The notes beneath the pieces were generated by a model, which was not told the origin of the DNA, made no database searches, and saw only the letters and a program-made list of their open reading frames with translations. DNA of 64,000 bases, taken from positions 4,863,517-4,927,516 of the forward strand of contig NW_020654080.1 in the NCBI RefSeq assembly GCF_003589595.1. Direction: 5' to 3'. Within the stretch, counting starts at the first letter, position 1. Each line of letters opens with the position of its first letter. The translations under genes and the position numbers were made by a program. Positions 41,701-51,640 of the stretch are shown here, in pieces. The DNA is from Hyposmocoma kahamanoa (lineage: Eukaryota > Arthropoda > Insecta > Lepidoptera > Cosmopterigidae).

Positions 41701-42460
41701 TCAAGTCAAATCTTGCGGGTTACAATAAAAATCTCGATTAGAATGAATGTTTAATCTTCACTAATATAACTCACAATACTTAATTTAATTTGAAGTTATG
41801 GTGGTTTTTAAGTAGGTGAAAAAATGGGGGCGCTAAAAAATAATTTATTCTCAAAGTGGGCAGTAGACAAAATAAATAAAGTACTGAAGACTTGGCATTA
41901 GTCTATTTAACTAAAACTAACAAGAGAAAAATGCACCAAGATTTGGCTGCATGGTTTTAAACCTTTTCCTTTATGGAAAATTTAAAAAACCACATACTAG
42001 TACCTAGAAGGAACCTATTATTACCTTAAACCGTTACAAACACATTTAACCTATCGTCATAACCTATTACAAAGTACTCACCTAATAACACTATCATGAT
42101 GTGCCACGATATTAACATTAGGATTGAAACCGAGCGCGCTGTCCTTAGCCACTTGTGCCTTGGATTTCCCCACATGCTCCTTGTGGAATAGGAACTGACG
42201 GTTTAGATTGCTTACGTCGATAGTATCAAGGTCGATCTGTAAAATATACGACATTTTTAACCACAAAAACGCATTAAGTGTTACAATAAATATTAGTGTT
42301 CAGTAAGGTTACATACAATTTCAATCTGTGGAAAGCCGGTCAAAACGAGATTCTTCAAAATTTCACAACCTATACCGCCGGCACCGACAACTAAAATCTT
42401 AGAATTCGCAATAGCCTTAGTCAATTTCTCGTCAAAAACACCAGCGACACGTGCCACCAT
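29232..42460 (-). CDS. UBA2: SUMO-activating enzyme subunit 2 (E1 catalytic subunit), eight exons, complete
   Basis: All eight exons splice in phase to a 609-residue protein (human UBA2 is 640). Together with SAE1 it adenylates SUMO with ATP and passes it to Ubc9, in the nucleus. Seen in order: the nucleotide-binding loop [10 protein letters not shown] (24-33), [16 protein letters not shown] with the ATP/Mg-binding aspartates, zinc cysteines C160 and C163 (CYEC), the catalytic cysteine C175 in FPGCTIRNT, the second zinc pair C436 and C439 (CYVC), a ubiquitin-fold domain (about 445-535) and an acidic tail with SIM-like MEIIEEDD and a basic KQPKRRR nuclear-import motif, ending VVELC. Start: ATG at 42460 in CACCATG-GTGG context. 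The introns hold a mariner, two hAT elements, several MITEs and a LINE tail, all apparently tolerated. Confidence 0.96.
29980..30603. mobile_element. MITE with AACCACCAAATATTAATTAA ends
   Basis: About 620 bp; ends AAAACCACCAAATATTAATT and its reverse complement at 30580-30602, then a second paired block around AATTCCGGA. No coding sequence. Target duplication not resolved. In UBA2 intron 7. Confidence 0.7.
31185..32346 (+). mobile_element. hAT element nested in mariner
   Basis: Ends CAGTGGCGGCTG and CAGCCGCCACTG, with the exact 8-base duplication GTTCCGAC (31177-31184, 32347-32354). It is 1,162 bp, too short for a full hAT transposase, so it is a deleted derivative. Confidence 0.93.
31831..32172 (+). 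CDS. truncated hAT ORF with TTF-type zinc finger (ZMYM1-like)
   Basis: 113 residues. The middle, [22 protein letters not shown] (shown in part: [16 protein letters not shown]), is the TTF-type zinc finger found at the N-terminus of ZMYM1-like hAT transposases, and SAGPPRPFF just before it is also typical. The DDE/RNase H core and dimerisation domain are missing; the frame ends in KMFI then a stop. If expressed it would be a stand-alone DNA-binding piece. Start at ATG 31831 (AAAAATGAG). Confidence 0.7.
   Translation: MSAKYNIDFIKSNRTFQNRLDIKSAGPPRPFFNLKQECKTKNKTFTRIFKSEMYNKKKWLCGCERLNALFCFPCVVFGGEAIWIETGVKDLTHLGEKIKKNMILRKFTCKMFI
33444..33677. mobile_element. palindromic MITE with GTCGGTTAAAAGGTAAAACT ends
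   Basis: 234 bp with 22-base inverted ends, 41 bases from the end of the mariner. No coding capacity. Confidence 0.75.
33770..33937 (-). CDS. UBA2: UBA2 exon 7
   Basis: [19 protein letters not shown] and on to GQIFVPEK; phase 1 on both sides. [14 protein letters not shown] is nearly invariant in the family. Confidence 0.95.
34150..34270 (+). repeat. tRNA-like SINE head
   Basis: A-box-like GTGGCTTAGTTGGTATAGCG and B-box-like GTTGCTTCGAATCC at proper spacing, followed by AT-rich DNA. The acceptor ends do not pair well, so it is a SINE remnant and not a tRNA gene. In UBA2 intron 6. Confidence 0.45.
34369..34540 (-). CDS. UBA2: UBA2 exon 6
   Basis: [13 protein letters not shown] through [30 protein letters not shown]; phase 0 in, phase 1 out. 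Confidence 0.95.
34892..35215 (-). CDS. UBA2: UBA2 exon 5
   Basis: 108 codons, phase 0. It starts with a family-typical DVSPD and a variable serine/alanine-rich linker, then [19 protein letters not shown] and [16 protein letters not shown], part of the catalytic-cysteine domain. Confidence 0.95.
35216..36599. other. UBA2 intron 4 stretch, nothing firm
   Basis: AT-rich. A plus-strand reading at about 35691-35903 (lysine-rich, with [20 protein letters not shown]) has gene-like composition and a GTAAAT after it, but no family or partner exon was found; not called. Confidence 0.35.
36600..36935 (+). pseudogene. LINE endonuclease/reverse transcriptase C-terminal fragment
   Basis: Plus-strand reading with [39 protein letters not shown] and [16 protein letters not shown], the well-known C-terminal end of insect RTE/Jockey-type reverse transcriptases. 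Only about 105 codons remain. It sits in UBA2 intron 4. Confidence 0.85.
37152..37322 (-). CDS. UBA2: UBA2 exon 4 (catalytic cysteine)
   Basis: 57 codons, phase 0 on both sides. Holds zinc ligands C160/C163 and the SUMO-thioester cysteine C175. Confidence 0.95.
37662..38153 (-). mobile_element. MITE family C, copy 2
   Basis: 492 bp, ends CCATCGAGTATAT and its reverse complement, flanked by the exact 6-base duplication TTCTGT (37656-37661, 38154-38159). Interior matches the 15.1 kb copy in reverse. In UBA2 intron 3. Confidence 0.88.
38394..38541 (-). CDS. UBA2: UBA2 exon 3
   Basis: [20 protein letters not shown] through GTAGYAGQ, the conserved adenylation-domain core. Phase 2 in, phase 0 out. 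Confidence 0.95.
38542..39662. other. UBA2 intron 2 stretch, mostly unannotated
   Basis: No exon. A 50-base block with GTCGCGCAAAACGACGGAG and AAAAGTTGAAGTTGAAG near 39435-39485 recurs at 46388-46445, so another dispersed repeat touches this region. Confidence 0.4.
39663..41874 (+). mobile_element. ZBED5/SCAND3-type hAT element, copy 1 (degenerate)
   Basis: Shares its 5' leader, coding region and 3' tail with the copy at 55281-57760. The coding part starts at ATG 39901 with [14 protein letters not shown] and [20 protein letters not shown] (BED-like zinc finger). It continues in broken frames through [17 protein letters not shown] (first catalytic region), [29 protein letters not shown], and a C-terminal dimerisation-type region. 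Breaks include a frameshift near 40250, a TAA after NNSV near 40354, and a TAG near 40991. The 3' end seen in copy 2 is missing here. In UBA2 intron 2. Confidence 0.85.
42082..42236 (-). CDS. UBA2: UBA2 exon 2
   Basis: [15 protein letters not shown] to HHDSVI plus a split serine codon. CAG acceptor, GTGAGT donor, leaves phase 2. Confidence 0.95.
42317..42460 (-). CDS. UBA2: UBA2 exon 1
   Basis: 48 codons from the ATG through GFPQIEI; contains the glycine-rich nucleotide loop. GTATGT donor, phase 0. Confidence 0.95.
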
Positions 42461-43592
42461 GATTCGTGATTGAAAATAACAATACCCTTATGGAGAGAAT
42501 TATCAATTTTAGGGCTAGATATTGTATTTTTCTTTACGAGAAAACGCAACAAACGCGGAGACCTACGGGCTTTTGGCGACTGTCAAAAAAGGCGTCTTCG
42601 CTTGTTTAGAAATGTGTTTTCGTTTAAAAATTGAAGATTAAATCGATATTTTTGTAAAGAGAAAATGGTGGTTATTTCAAGTAGCGCAGCGAGACCGGCA
42701 AAGAAACAAATCAACATCGTCCAAATAACATACTTTGGGATAATTTAGTTACTGTTCTGCGTTGTATCTCAGTAACAAGTATTCATTAATAAAACCAAGA
42801 GAAATAAGAAAAAACTCTAAGTATAATATAGAGTTATGTAAAGATATTATAGAGTTTATTAGAGCGGAGCTGTATACCACAAATTAAAAAGATAATACAT
42901 ACCTACTTTAGGCGCTTAAACTGAAACGATGCTGCTACCCGTGCCTTCGTGGCCGCTCGCTGCTTTTGATAGGCGATCAGTGATCGATGCAGGCGTCCCG
43001 GGCTGCCTAGCATACCTAGAGGTGCGGGCGATGATTTATCGGATAATTGATGGTATAACAGGTAAAATAAATAACATTGATTGCCATTTTGGTAACAACT
43101 CTAGTAAACCCATAGATTTAGTATATACATATATAGGTATTTGGTATATAGGTGGATATATTAAATCTATGAGTAAACCATAGAGTTTTTTAATCTATGT
43201 GTGTCATAAAATAAAAATAAACAATATCAAATTCTCAATCACAGTACGTTATGTTGAGAAAAAAGTAAAATTTAAGACCTGGCAGTATGGCAGACGCCTT
43301 AGCCTGTCCCGAAAGACGTAAAATTTTACTACTACAATCATAGTACTTATTAATTCCATGACTACAATACAAACAATAGATAATCGTGCGTTGATCGTGC
43401 GAGTTTGCTAAATACTTACTGAAGACTCTTTGGGTCTTTTCTCTTTGGTGATCGCAAGGAGACGAGAAGTTAGGTACATGTGATCGTACCGTTTGTTCTG
43501 GTGATTTTGGTGTTTGTCTTGAAAACGCGCCGTAAGTGTTTTATTTAGAATTTGATTATATACTTAATGAATAATTTATTTTCTTTGTAGAT
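42461..43592. other. UBA2 upstream region
   Basis: Must hold the UBA2 promoter just beyond 42460. No TATA box recognised and no gene seen. Short imperfect inverted repeats near 43110-43200. Confidence 0.4.
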
Positions 43593-43627
43593 TTAGATAA
43601 TGTCTTATTAATTAAGACATTATCTAA
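43593..43627. repeat. perfect hairpin, 15-bp arms
   Basis: TTAGATAATGTCTTA, a 5-base loop, and the exact reverse complement. Confidence 0.85.
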
Positions 43628-44404
43628 CAAATATTTTAAAAGGAAAGCAAACAGGCTACTGCCGCCGGTCTTCTTCATGGTTACATTGCTTATTGATTTC
43701 ATTTTCAACAAAAACATTACCTACAAATTTTTTATCAATTATACAATAGAATAACACATTATGTTTTCATTACATTCAGGATTCATGAATATCTAAGAAT
43801 TTGGTAAATTTTGTACGAATTAAGCTGAAAGGTTGTGGACGGCTGTGACTGCTGAATGACGTCCATTATGGATATAAGGCTGGTTACAAACGTATTTGCG
43901 TTTGATAATTTTTATACTATACAATCATTGACTTACAAATAAATGGACGACGACGGGTCTAATACAAAAACCACGAAAAAAATGTCCCAAGTCAACCTAT
44001 TTAAACGTAGTGAGTGACATGTAAAGGAATATAAAACGCTAAAACGTTGAATTTAAACTGTAATGTCATTGCAGTAACAATTGAAAGGCGCAAAAAAACA
44101 CCATATTCAGCTCCTACTGGAAACTTACCAAAATGCACCATATGTAGCTTCTAGTGAAAACTACTTGAACATAGGTATAATGGAGTAGCCTTTATTATTT
44201 ATAAATAAATTTTATACGTAAATGTTGAATTTTATACAATGCCATTTATTACGAGCTAGGGTGTCTGACTTTTTTTCTTGAGTTTCGAGAATTCTCGTAC
44301 CCGATTTCTCGAGTTATTCGATATTTTTTTAAAAACCGTAAAAAATCAACTCAGTCAACTATAAAACTAAATGTGAACTTTTCGAAAGTTATTTTCGCCT
44401 GGGT

Positions 44405-44710
44405 GTTCTGAGTTATGCCCCGGAATAAATTCCATCGTTCTTGGTCCCAGGTTCGATTCCCAGTAGAACCAATTTGGGAAATGAACTTTTGTAAATTGGT
44501 TCTGCTCTGGAATTCTGTTGCTCTGATACTCATGGGGAGTATGTACAGAGAGTTCCCTAGTTTCAAACCAGATGATTGTCTTACAATAGAATATCAAGAT
44601 CAGAACCATTTAGAAAAGTTAATTTGTTAAATTGATCCTACCGGTATCGAACCCGGGAACTTCTCGTTCAGTGCCCACAGTGCAAACCGTTAGGCTATCA
44701 AGGTTGTTAC
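44405..44710. repeat. two tRNA-like (SINE) heads, one in each direction
   Basis: A B-box AGGTTCGATTCCCAG near 44450 on plus, and the reverse of a CGGGTTCGATACCGG B-box near 44640-44665 on minus. These are likely SINE remnants inside the family A element. Confidence 0.45.
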
Positions 44711-45130
44711 TATTTGCATTATTATGCAGTGTTTTTGCTCACTCATTGATGAAATCACATATCGAAGCTTTAATATTATGGTCTTTTATCAAGCTTGCAT
44801 CAGCTCTGGTTTCCTTTCTTTTCTTACTATTTCCTTAACCCGTTCGTGCATAGTACTGAAATTATACTGCGCTCAAAAACGTCACCACTTTTCTATATGC
44901 CGTAGTGCTTACATTGCTTCAATACAATTATTACGGTTTATCACTGACGACGGTTGATTTCGTCAACAGGCATAGTCGTACTGCTCATAGTTCTTGCAAA
45001 TGTTTGTTGTGCATGAAAAAGTACGGCTATGACGGTAGTAGAGTATTTGCCGTTGTGAGATAATTACAAAATTAAAATGTGCGATTGCGCAAGAGAAACG
45101 CTTTCCAAAATAAACACTTAGGTACTAATT

Positions 45131-45275
45131 AATAATAATAATTATAATAACGCACACACTCAACATTGCCCCGCATTAGGGAAACCCTGTGTCGCGGGTG
45201 CCATGGACACACATACCACAAATTACACCCAAACTCACGAGAGAAATAAATGTGGGCCATACACATATTTCTCCC
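45131..45275 (-). repeat. tRNA-derived SINE, head missing
   Basis: Same body as 26576-26791 with the (ATT)n tail, but the tRNA-like head is cut off after CATTTATTTCTCTCG-type sequence. Confidence 0.7.
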
Positions 45276-45906
45276 GAAAAACCTAAAAAAAATACTTTCG
45301 GGATTATGGAGATTCATGCAAAAGTTATTTTGGGCAAATGTATTTTCGGTCTTCTGATTCGTAACCCCGAGCCGTAGAAAGAGTACAACAATATTTGAAA
45401 GTATTACTAACATCTATTAAAAAATATTTTAATAATAACATTAGCATCAAAGCGACTCTTCAAAATTTTGTTCTAAATATTTCAAACAATTGAAATTGAC
45501 GTGATGGCTCTCGTTCAGTCTTTTACGCAAGCAATGAGTCGGAAAGAGACAGTTAGCTATTTGATTATTTTGATTGCTTTTGTAATTTATATTTACGATT
45601 AATTTAAATATAAATTTAATACTATATATACTAGTGCATAAAATAACACTTTTAAATAATAACTATGATAACACAATATAGTACTTACTGAAAATGTGAT
45701 ATACCACACTGTTTTTTCACTTTATTTGAGTAATCTTTACAAGGTTTTACTACACATTACGGCATTATTGACAAGCGCGCTGTCAGTCGAACAAACGAAG
45801 ACTAAAGCGTGATTAACGTCCTGTATACGATTTTAACGCCCTGTAAGTTCGGACACTTTTTAGCGCGGACCCGACGTCCATTTATTTGTAAGTCAATGTA
45901 TACAAT

Positions 45907-47099
45907 GTGTTGATTTGCATTCTCGCTATATTTACAGAGGTCATGCTATATCCGAAATTGAACCCAAATCATGAAAAAACTTTAATTGCGGTACACATGT
46001 TTGATCCAAAGGTCATTTAACTTGTTACATGTACCGGCAAACATCGTGAATAATGATCACAAATGCGCAAAAATGCATTTTAGGCAGTGTTGCCAGGTCA
46101 AATCTGAAAAAATCGTAAGATATTCTACCAAAAACACAGTAAATTGAAGAAAAAACACAGTAGATGCTAAACTTACCTTGAAACGCTTTTAGGTCGATTT
46201 TCTTCGAACATTAATTGGTCATTTTAATTTTTACATTACTGACCAAAGGAAAAGCGCGTAATGTTTTTGATGTTATGTTAAGGTGTTGGTAGGTATCTTA
46301 AAAATTTATTTTTTATTACTCATAGCGGGAATCTCAATGTTGTTTTTGACAGCTGTCATTCCAATACAATTGAGTTGACAACATTTCAAATTAAATCGTC
46401 GCGCAAAACGACGGAGGCATAGATACAAAAGTTGAAGTTGAAGTAATGGTATAAAAATCAAGAAACCATTTAGAGATTTTATTGTTCTGACCACGATATT
46501 TATTTTTTAGAATTTATTATTCACTAAATTATCTAATATTTACTTCTGGATTTCAAACACTAAATTCCTTTGCAATGGTCTTTTCTTTTATTATTGTTTT
46601 TAACGTGCGTATAGCAACAGTTGACTGGTACGAGTTCAGTGTGACCATATGAGACAGGATACTGCCTTTTTGGCAGGATTGTCCCTTTTTTACCTTTGGC
46701 AGGATCGGTTGACGTTTTATGAAATTGGCAGGATCTGGCAGTATTAATGGAAACTATATGATCTGGCAGATCTGGCAGTACAGCGTTATCGCAGGCTTAA
46801 AAAAATTAATTACTTTTTAATTATGGCCACTCAACGTCGCATCGCGTCTAGTTGTAAACCTTAACGTAACGATGTTTATGTCTATATTCCGTAATTTCAT
46901 ATAATTATTTAGATGTGTCGGGTGGTGGCGGTAATTTTTATTGCTCTAAGTCGGAGGCTCCGAGCTCTGCAGTGTACGCGATTCAAAAAATACGAAAACA
47001 TTCAATCGTCGAATCAGCTAGATTGGTTTACTTCAGCTACTTTGATATATTAATAAAATATTTGTCCTGTAGAAACGTGCGGTTTACAATCAAGGCAAT
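45907..47099. other. intergenic stretch, repeats only
   Basis: Contains the GTCGCGCAAAACGACGGAG repeat (46388-46445) and a cluster of GGCAGGAT/TCTGGCAG words (46670-46790). No gene recognised. Confidence 0.4.
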
Positions 47100-47650
47100 T
47101 TACAATCTGGCCTTCAGAGTGTCTTTAAGAGATAATTTTAACCTCTTTGCATGTTGTGGCACTCTGATGTAGTTCCATCCCTCATTTATGTACTCTACAG
47201 GTAGTACTGGAGGTAAGGTACACAATCCCACAATACGACGATTCATGTTTGTTTTTAATCCCAGAGATTTAGCTTTCTTGCACAAGTCGTTGACAAAATG
47301 GTAATAGCACCCCTTAATAGTGATTGTTGGGAACACGTTTTTTAAATTTGGTCATTGTGTTTTTATCACTTTAAATAACACGGTATAAGACTCTACGTCT
47401 GTTTTATCACTCATTAGACAATATATTAGAGGTACTGTGTTAGTTATCTCTGAGGTACTTCCAAGTTGCCATGTATAGTATATAATTGATAAAAAGGTAC
47501 AGACGTGCTTTGGAAAGTACCGTCCCCGTAGTATTCATCAATGTCATCAATTAATGGCCTGAAATTTTCAGAGCAAAATATTATTGCTCTATTTCCATAG
47601 CAGTTATAATCCGCCATGAAAATTTCTTTAAATGTTCTTGGTATTTTCAC
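47100..47650 (-). pseudogene. MULE (Mutator-like) transposase remnant
   Basis: Minus strand: FMADYNCYGNRAIIF, then YYGDGTFQSTSVPFYQLYTIHG (first catalytic D in GDGTF), a frameshift, then VPLIYCLMSDKTDVESYTVLF, a stop, and PTITIKGCYYHFVNDLCKKAKSLGL, the GC-HF block of MULE transposases. The order and motifs fit insect MULEs. Frameshift and stop make it dead. Confidence 0.82.
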
Positions 47651-48051
47651 CTCTTAAACATTATTAAACTTCAATTTTTTTTTACTTTAAAATCTCGCTT
47701 TTTTGGCGATGGAAGTTTTGGCACTGTTATACGATATTTTAGTTACTTTGTCCAGTCTCATGTCATACAGTGGTGCCCTAACGATCTGAAAAATGGTTGC
47801 GACTCGATAAGTTGAATTGCACGTATTTGATTTGATTTCGACGATGGCCAAATCTACAGTATTGTTGATTTGGCCACACTATAGCTACATCAGGCATACA
47901 AGCAACCGTATGCTCTGTTAGGGTCCTAAGAGACGTGAAATAAAAGTGCACTGTATTTGCAATAAGACTGGTATAATCGCCACACACTGGGGCAGAATAC
48001 CTTAAAATCCAAACGTCGTAATTACCTTTCGTTATATTGGCAGTTATTTTA

Positions 48052-48620
48052 CCTTAGAGGACGGAAAAAAATAATGGAAAGGAGCTGCCCTATCTACGGA
48101 ATTAATTTACCTACCTAAACATTGACCTAAACCAAAAATGTCCACCACAACTAGCGGATTTAATGTTGTACCATAATCATAGATAAGTCAATATCGACGT
48201 GCAAATGGATGGCTTGAATGATGATACTGTTTTTTATGTTTGCAAATCTGTATAGTTTACTGTAATCAAAGTATGATTAATACTAGGCTATTATTACTAG
48301 ACAAGTAATGAGCCATTTTAATCAAAATTAAATATTAAATTATTTACCAATAAATGTAACAATAAAATTGTATTATCATGTAATCTAGTTATATTCAAAG
48401 TTATATTAAAATTTGACTTCAAAATGGAGCGAACAAACGGTATTTAAAGAAAGGGTTTTTGATCCAATATTTATGTTCAGCAGTCCTATAATTTCCAAAC
48501 ATTCTTTCTTTCTTTCTTTTTTCTTTTGTAGGTTAATTTAAAAAAAACGAAATAATAAAAACCTCGTAGTGAATTGTTTTAATAACAGAATATCGATAAT
48601 ATGTCTGCTTACTTTACATT
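48052..48620 (+). repeat. extra arm of the 48.9-53.3 kb inverted-repeat family
   Basis: Starts CCTTAGAGGACGGAAAAAA and follows the same order of blocks (AAAGGAGCTGCCCTA, TTGTACCATAATC, ATTATTTACCAATAAA, AACCTCGTAGTGAATTG) seen reversed between 51670 and 53034. Confidence 0.65.
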
Positions 48621-50087
48621 ATCTCAAAATAATCGTTATCAACAATCATCAAAATATACTAACAAACAGGCAATCTAAAGTAACCAAAGCAAAATTCGGT
48701 AGGACTTGTGAATAAACTACTTAAATGAGTCTAATTACATGAGATATTTGGGCTATTGTATGATTTATAAACAGAAAAATCGGTTGATTTCCGATGTTCT
48801 ACTGCCGCACCCCTTAATGCTGCAGCGACGCATTTTTATCAATACTTAATTGTTCTAACTGTCAATATATTTGTCCATTTCATTACAATTCATGCGAATA
48901 ATTCACTAAAGCATTTGGCCAAACCTTAGACTATGGAAACTAAAGGACAAGTTATGTTGACATGTATAAATCAGACGTTATATGTATATGATGCATTTCG
49001 ACGTTGAAAACATAAACAGGTTATTGTATTTGTTTAACTCTTGCGTGCCGTCTTAAGCCAAAAGAGATAGCATTACATTGGTCTGTGTCAAACACGGGAA
49101 TCGACAATACCTAACGTCATCTTAAATGCCAACTGTGTCGATTTCGCAGTACATGAGGTACATGCTTAGAGGATGGAAAAAAAATAAAAGAAAGGAGCTG
49201 CCCTAACTACAGAATTAACGTGCATATAACCAAAATTTGAAAGTTACAAATGGCGGATTTCTTTAGTGTTGTACCATAATCTATCGATAAGTCATTATCG
49301 ACATGCTTCGCTTGAATGTCGAAATTGTTTTTTTTGTTTCTTTAGTTTACTGTAACCAAATTATGCCTACACAAACACAAGTCTAATAATTTAATCTCGA
49401 GTGGTATATTATTGTAAATGTCAACACACATTTTTAAACATTTTTTAAAATTTATTTTCAAGATTACAACTGGTAACTTATTTAGTAAAAGTCACCAAAC
49501 TGCTGTGCAGTTTGTTGGCGGCATGCGCATTCTTACTTAATTATACATACTTTACTGGTATATAACATTACATAGTATTAATTGTACTTACTAAATAAAA
49601 TGTAAATATTAGTTTAAGAGGTACGCCTTTAACCTATATTTTAGTACGTATTTACATATCGCTTTTAACTAACTGTCAAGTACAAGTCTATTCAGGTTTC
49701 TGCGGATTCTAGTATTCACGTTACTGGCTTTCTTATACAAATCAATCTATCAAGCAATTGTAACTGGTAACTTATTTAGTAATAGTCACCAACTGTTGTG
49801 CAGTTTGTTGACACACACTCAACATTGCCCTACCTATACCTACTTTACTGGTATATAACATTACATAGTATTAATTGTACTTACTAAATAAAATATAAAA
49901 ATTACATGTCATTGTATAGCAGGCTTAAAAAAAATAGTCATTTTTAATAGTTAGAGTTGTCATTGGGAAAAATCAGAAACGAGTGTATAATTTTATTTTC
50001 AGGAACTGAGAATAACTAGTAAATGAGTCTTGTTTAATCTAAATTGAACATAAAATTATTTACCAATAAACCTAATGATGGCCGGTT

Positions 50088-50361
50088 AGGGGTAACCGAC
50101 CCCCTAACCGACCCCTAACCGGCCCCCTAACCGACCACCTAACCGACATCCTAACCGGCCCCTTAACCGACCCCCTAACCGACACCCCAACCGACCCTCC
50201 AACCGGCCCACCAAACGATCCCCCAACCGGCCCCCCAACCGACCCCCCATCCGACCCCCTGACCCCTAGCCGACCCCCTAACCGACCTCCCAACCGACCC
50301 TTAACCGGCTCCCTAACCGACCCCCTAACCGACCCCCTAACCGATCCCCTAACCCACCCCC
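50088..50361 (+). repeat. CCCCTAACCGA-type minisatellite
   Basis: About 25 units of 9-12 bases, mostly CCTAACCGACCCC with variants. The glycine-rich minus-strand ORF here is only its translation. Confidence 0.9.
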
Positions 50362-50389
50362 ATGTTTTACAAATTTATCATAATTGTCT

Positions 50390-50628
50390 ATTTTAATTGT
50401 TAATCAAAAACATTGAAAAGATTGAAAATTGATTAATTGTTAATTGTAGATATACGCGATTAACGATTGATCAATTGTTCGTTGCGAGAACCGCAGTTAA
50501 CAATTAATTAATTGTTAATTGCGGTTCTCGCCACTAACAATTGATCAATCGTTAATTGCTGTTTGGCAATTGAAAATTAATTATCAATCTTTAATTGCCA
50601 GAACAATAAAATTTTGCCCAACACTAGA
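50390..50628 (+). repeat. fragment of the CAGTGTTGGGC hAT MITE
   Basis: Same CAATTG/TTAATTG-rich body and the right end TTTTGCCCAACACTA as the 18.1 kb element. The left end is missing. Confidence 0.7.
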
Positions 50629-50815
50629 TGTAACATTTGAAAAAGCGAAGATCGACCGCATATAACATTGTACAGGCACGTGTTAATTTTCTATCTATAA
50701 ATCACACAAAAGCCCAAATATCTCATGTGATTAGACATATTTAAGTAATTTACTCATAAATCTTGCCAAATTTTGCTTTGGTTTCTTCAGATTGTATGGT
50801 TGTTTGTATATTTAA

Positions 50816-51006
50816 TAATAATAATAATAATATTTATTGTTACAAAATAGTTACAACACAATAGTGAAGTCCCTGACACCTGAGCTAGGTATAACCTGTG
50901 TTACAGGAGTCAGTGTCCTCTCTCAAACATTTGACCTTACATTACCTATTTCTTAACAATTTTAATAGGTACATTATGAAATAAATTACATATTATATGT
51001 TTTACT

Positions 51007-51041
<35 letters not shown>

Positions 51042-51640
51042 TGTGTGTGAATGTGCATGTGCGCGGGTGAAGGTGTGTGTGTGCCTGCGTTTGTGTGTGA
51101 CAATATACATTCGCGCGTTAGTAGTATAGAGTCTATTGCATTGTTATTACCTGCAAATACTTTATTTTTTCTCAGTTGTTACAATAAGGCTTCAGTTTTA
51201 TGGTAATCTAAGGTTAATAACCAGTTCTTAGTTTTAAGTTTAGCTTCACGAGCAGCTAACGGATATATGTTTAAAGTTTTATTAATTTTATTATACAGAT
51301 ACGGAGCCATAAATAGTAACTGACGTCTTGCCCAAGCTGTGCGACATTTAATGGAAAAACACACATTAGTCCGGGTGCGCTTTTTGACGTAATTGTCTTT
51401 GCAGTATGGAGTGTTTCTGTGCTGCTTGATTACTAGTTGCAAAACGTACAACTGTCTTATAGTCAATACTTGGCATTTGTCATACAACGATGTAGTAGGA
51501 AATCTGTACGGACTAAAAGTCATAACTTTAAGTATGGATCTTTGTGCTCTTTCTAAAGTCAATAAGTGAGTCTTACAGGCACCACCCCAGACTCCAACAC
51601 AGTAACTCATCAGCGACGACCGATATTTTGATGATTGTTG
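50816..51640 (-). pseudogene. 5'-truncated LINE, RT C-terminal end and 3' UTR
   Basis: Minus-strand frame of 143 codons with CVGVWGGACKTHLLTLERAQR and YDKCQVLTIRQLYVLQL, the C-terminal part of an insect LINE reverse transcriptase. It ends at 51179. The 3' UTR then contains a TG repeat (51008-51100) and finishes in (ATT)n at 50816-50832. Confidence 0.85.
51008..51100 (+). repeat. TG microsatellite
   Basis: GTGTGTG run with interruptions, inside the LINE 3' UTR. Confidence 0.9.

Larger units (their letters stand above)
43926..45898 (+). mobile_element. hAT-type element, family A copy 3 (1.97 kb)
   Basis: Ends CATTGACTTACAAATAAATG and its reverse complement, exact duplication TATACAAT (43918-43925, 45899-45906). 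No transposase. Internal blocks at about 44090-44210 and 45420-45680 match copy 4 at 62920-63970; the middle contains tRNA-like and SINE insertions. Confidence 0.88.

Noticed and set aside
50072..50293. Glycine-rich minus-strand ORF
   Set aside because: Translation of the CCTAACCGA minisatellite.
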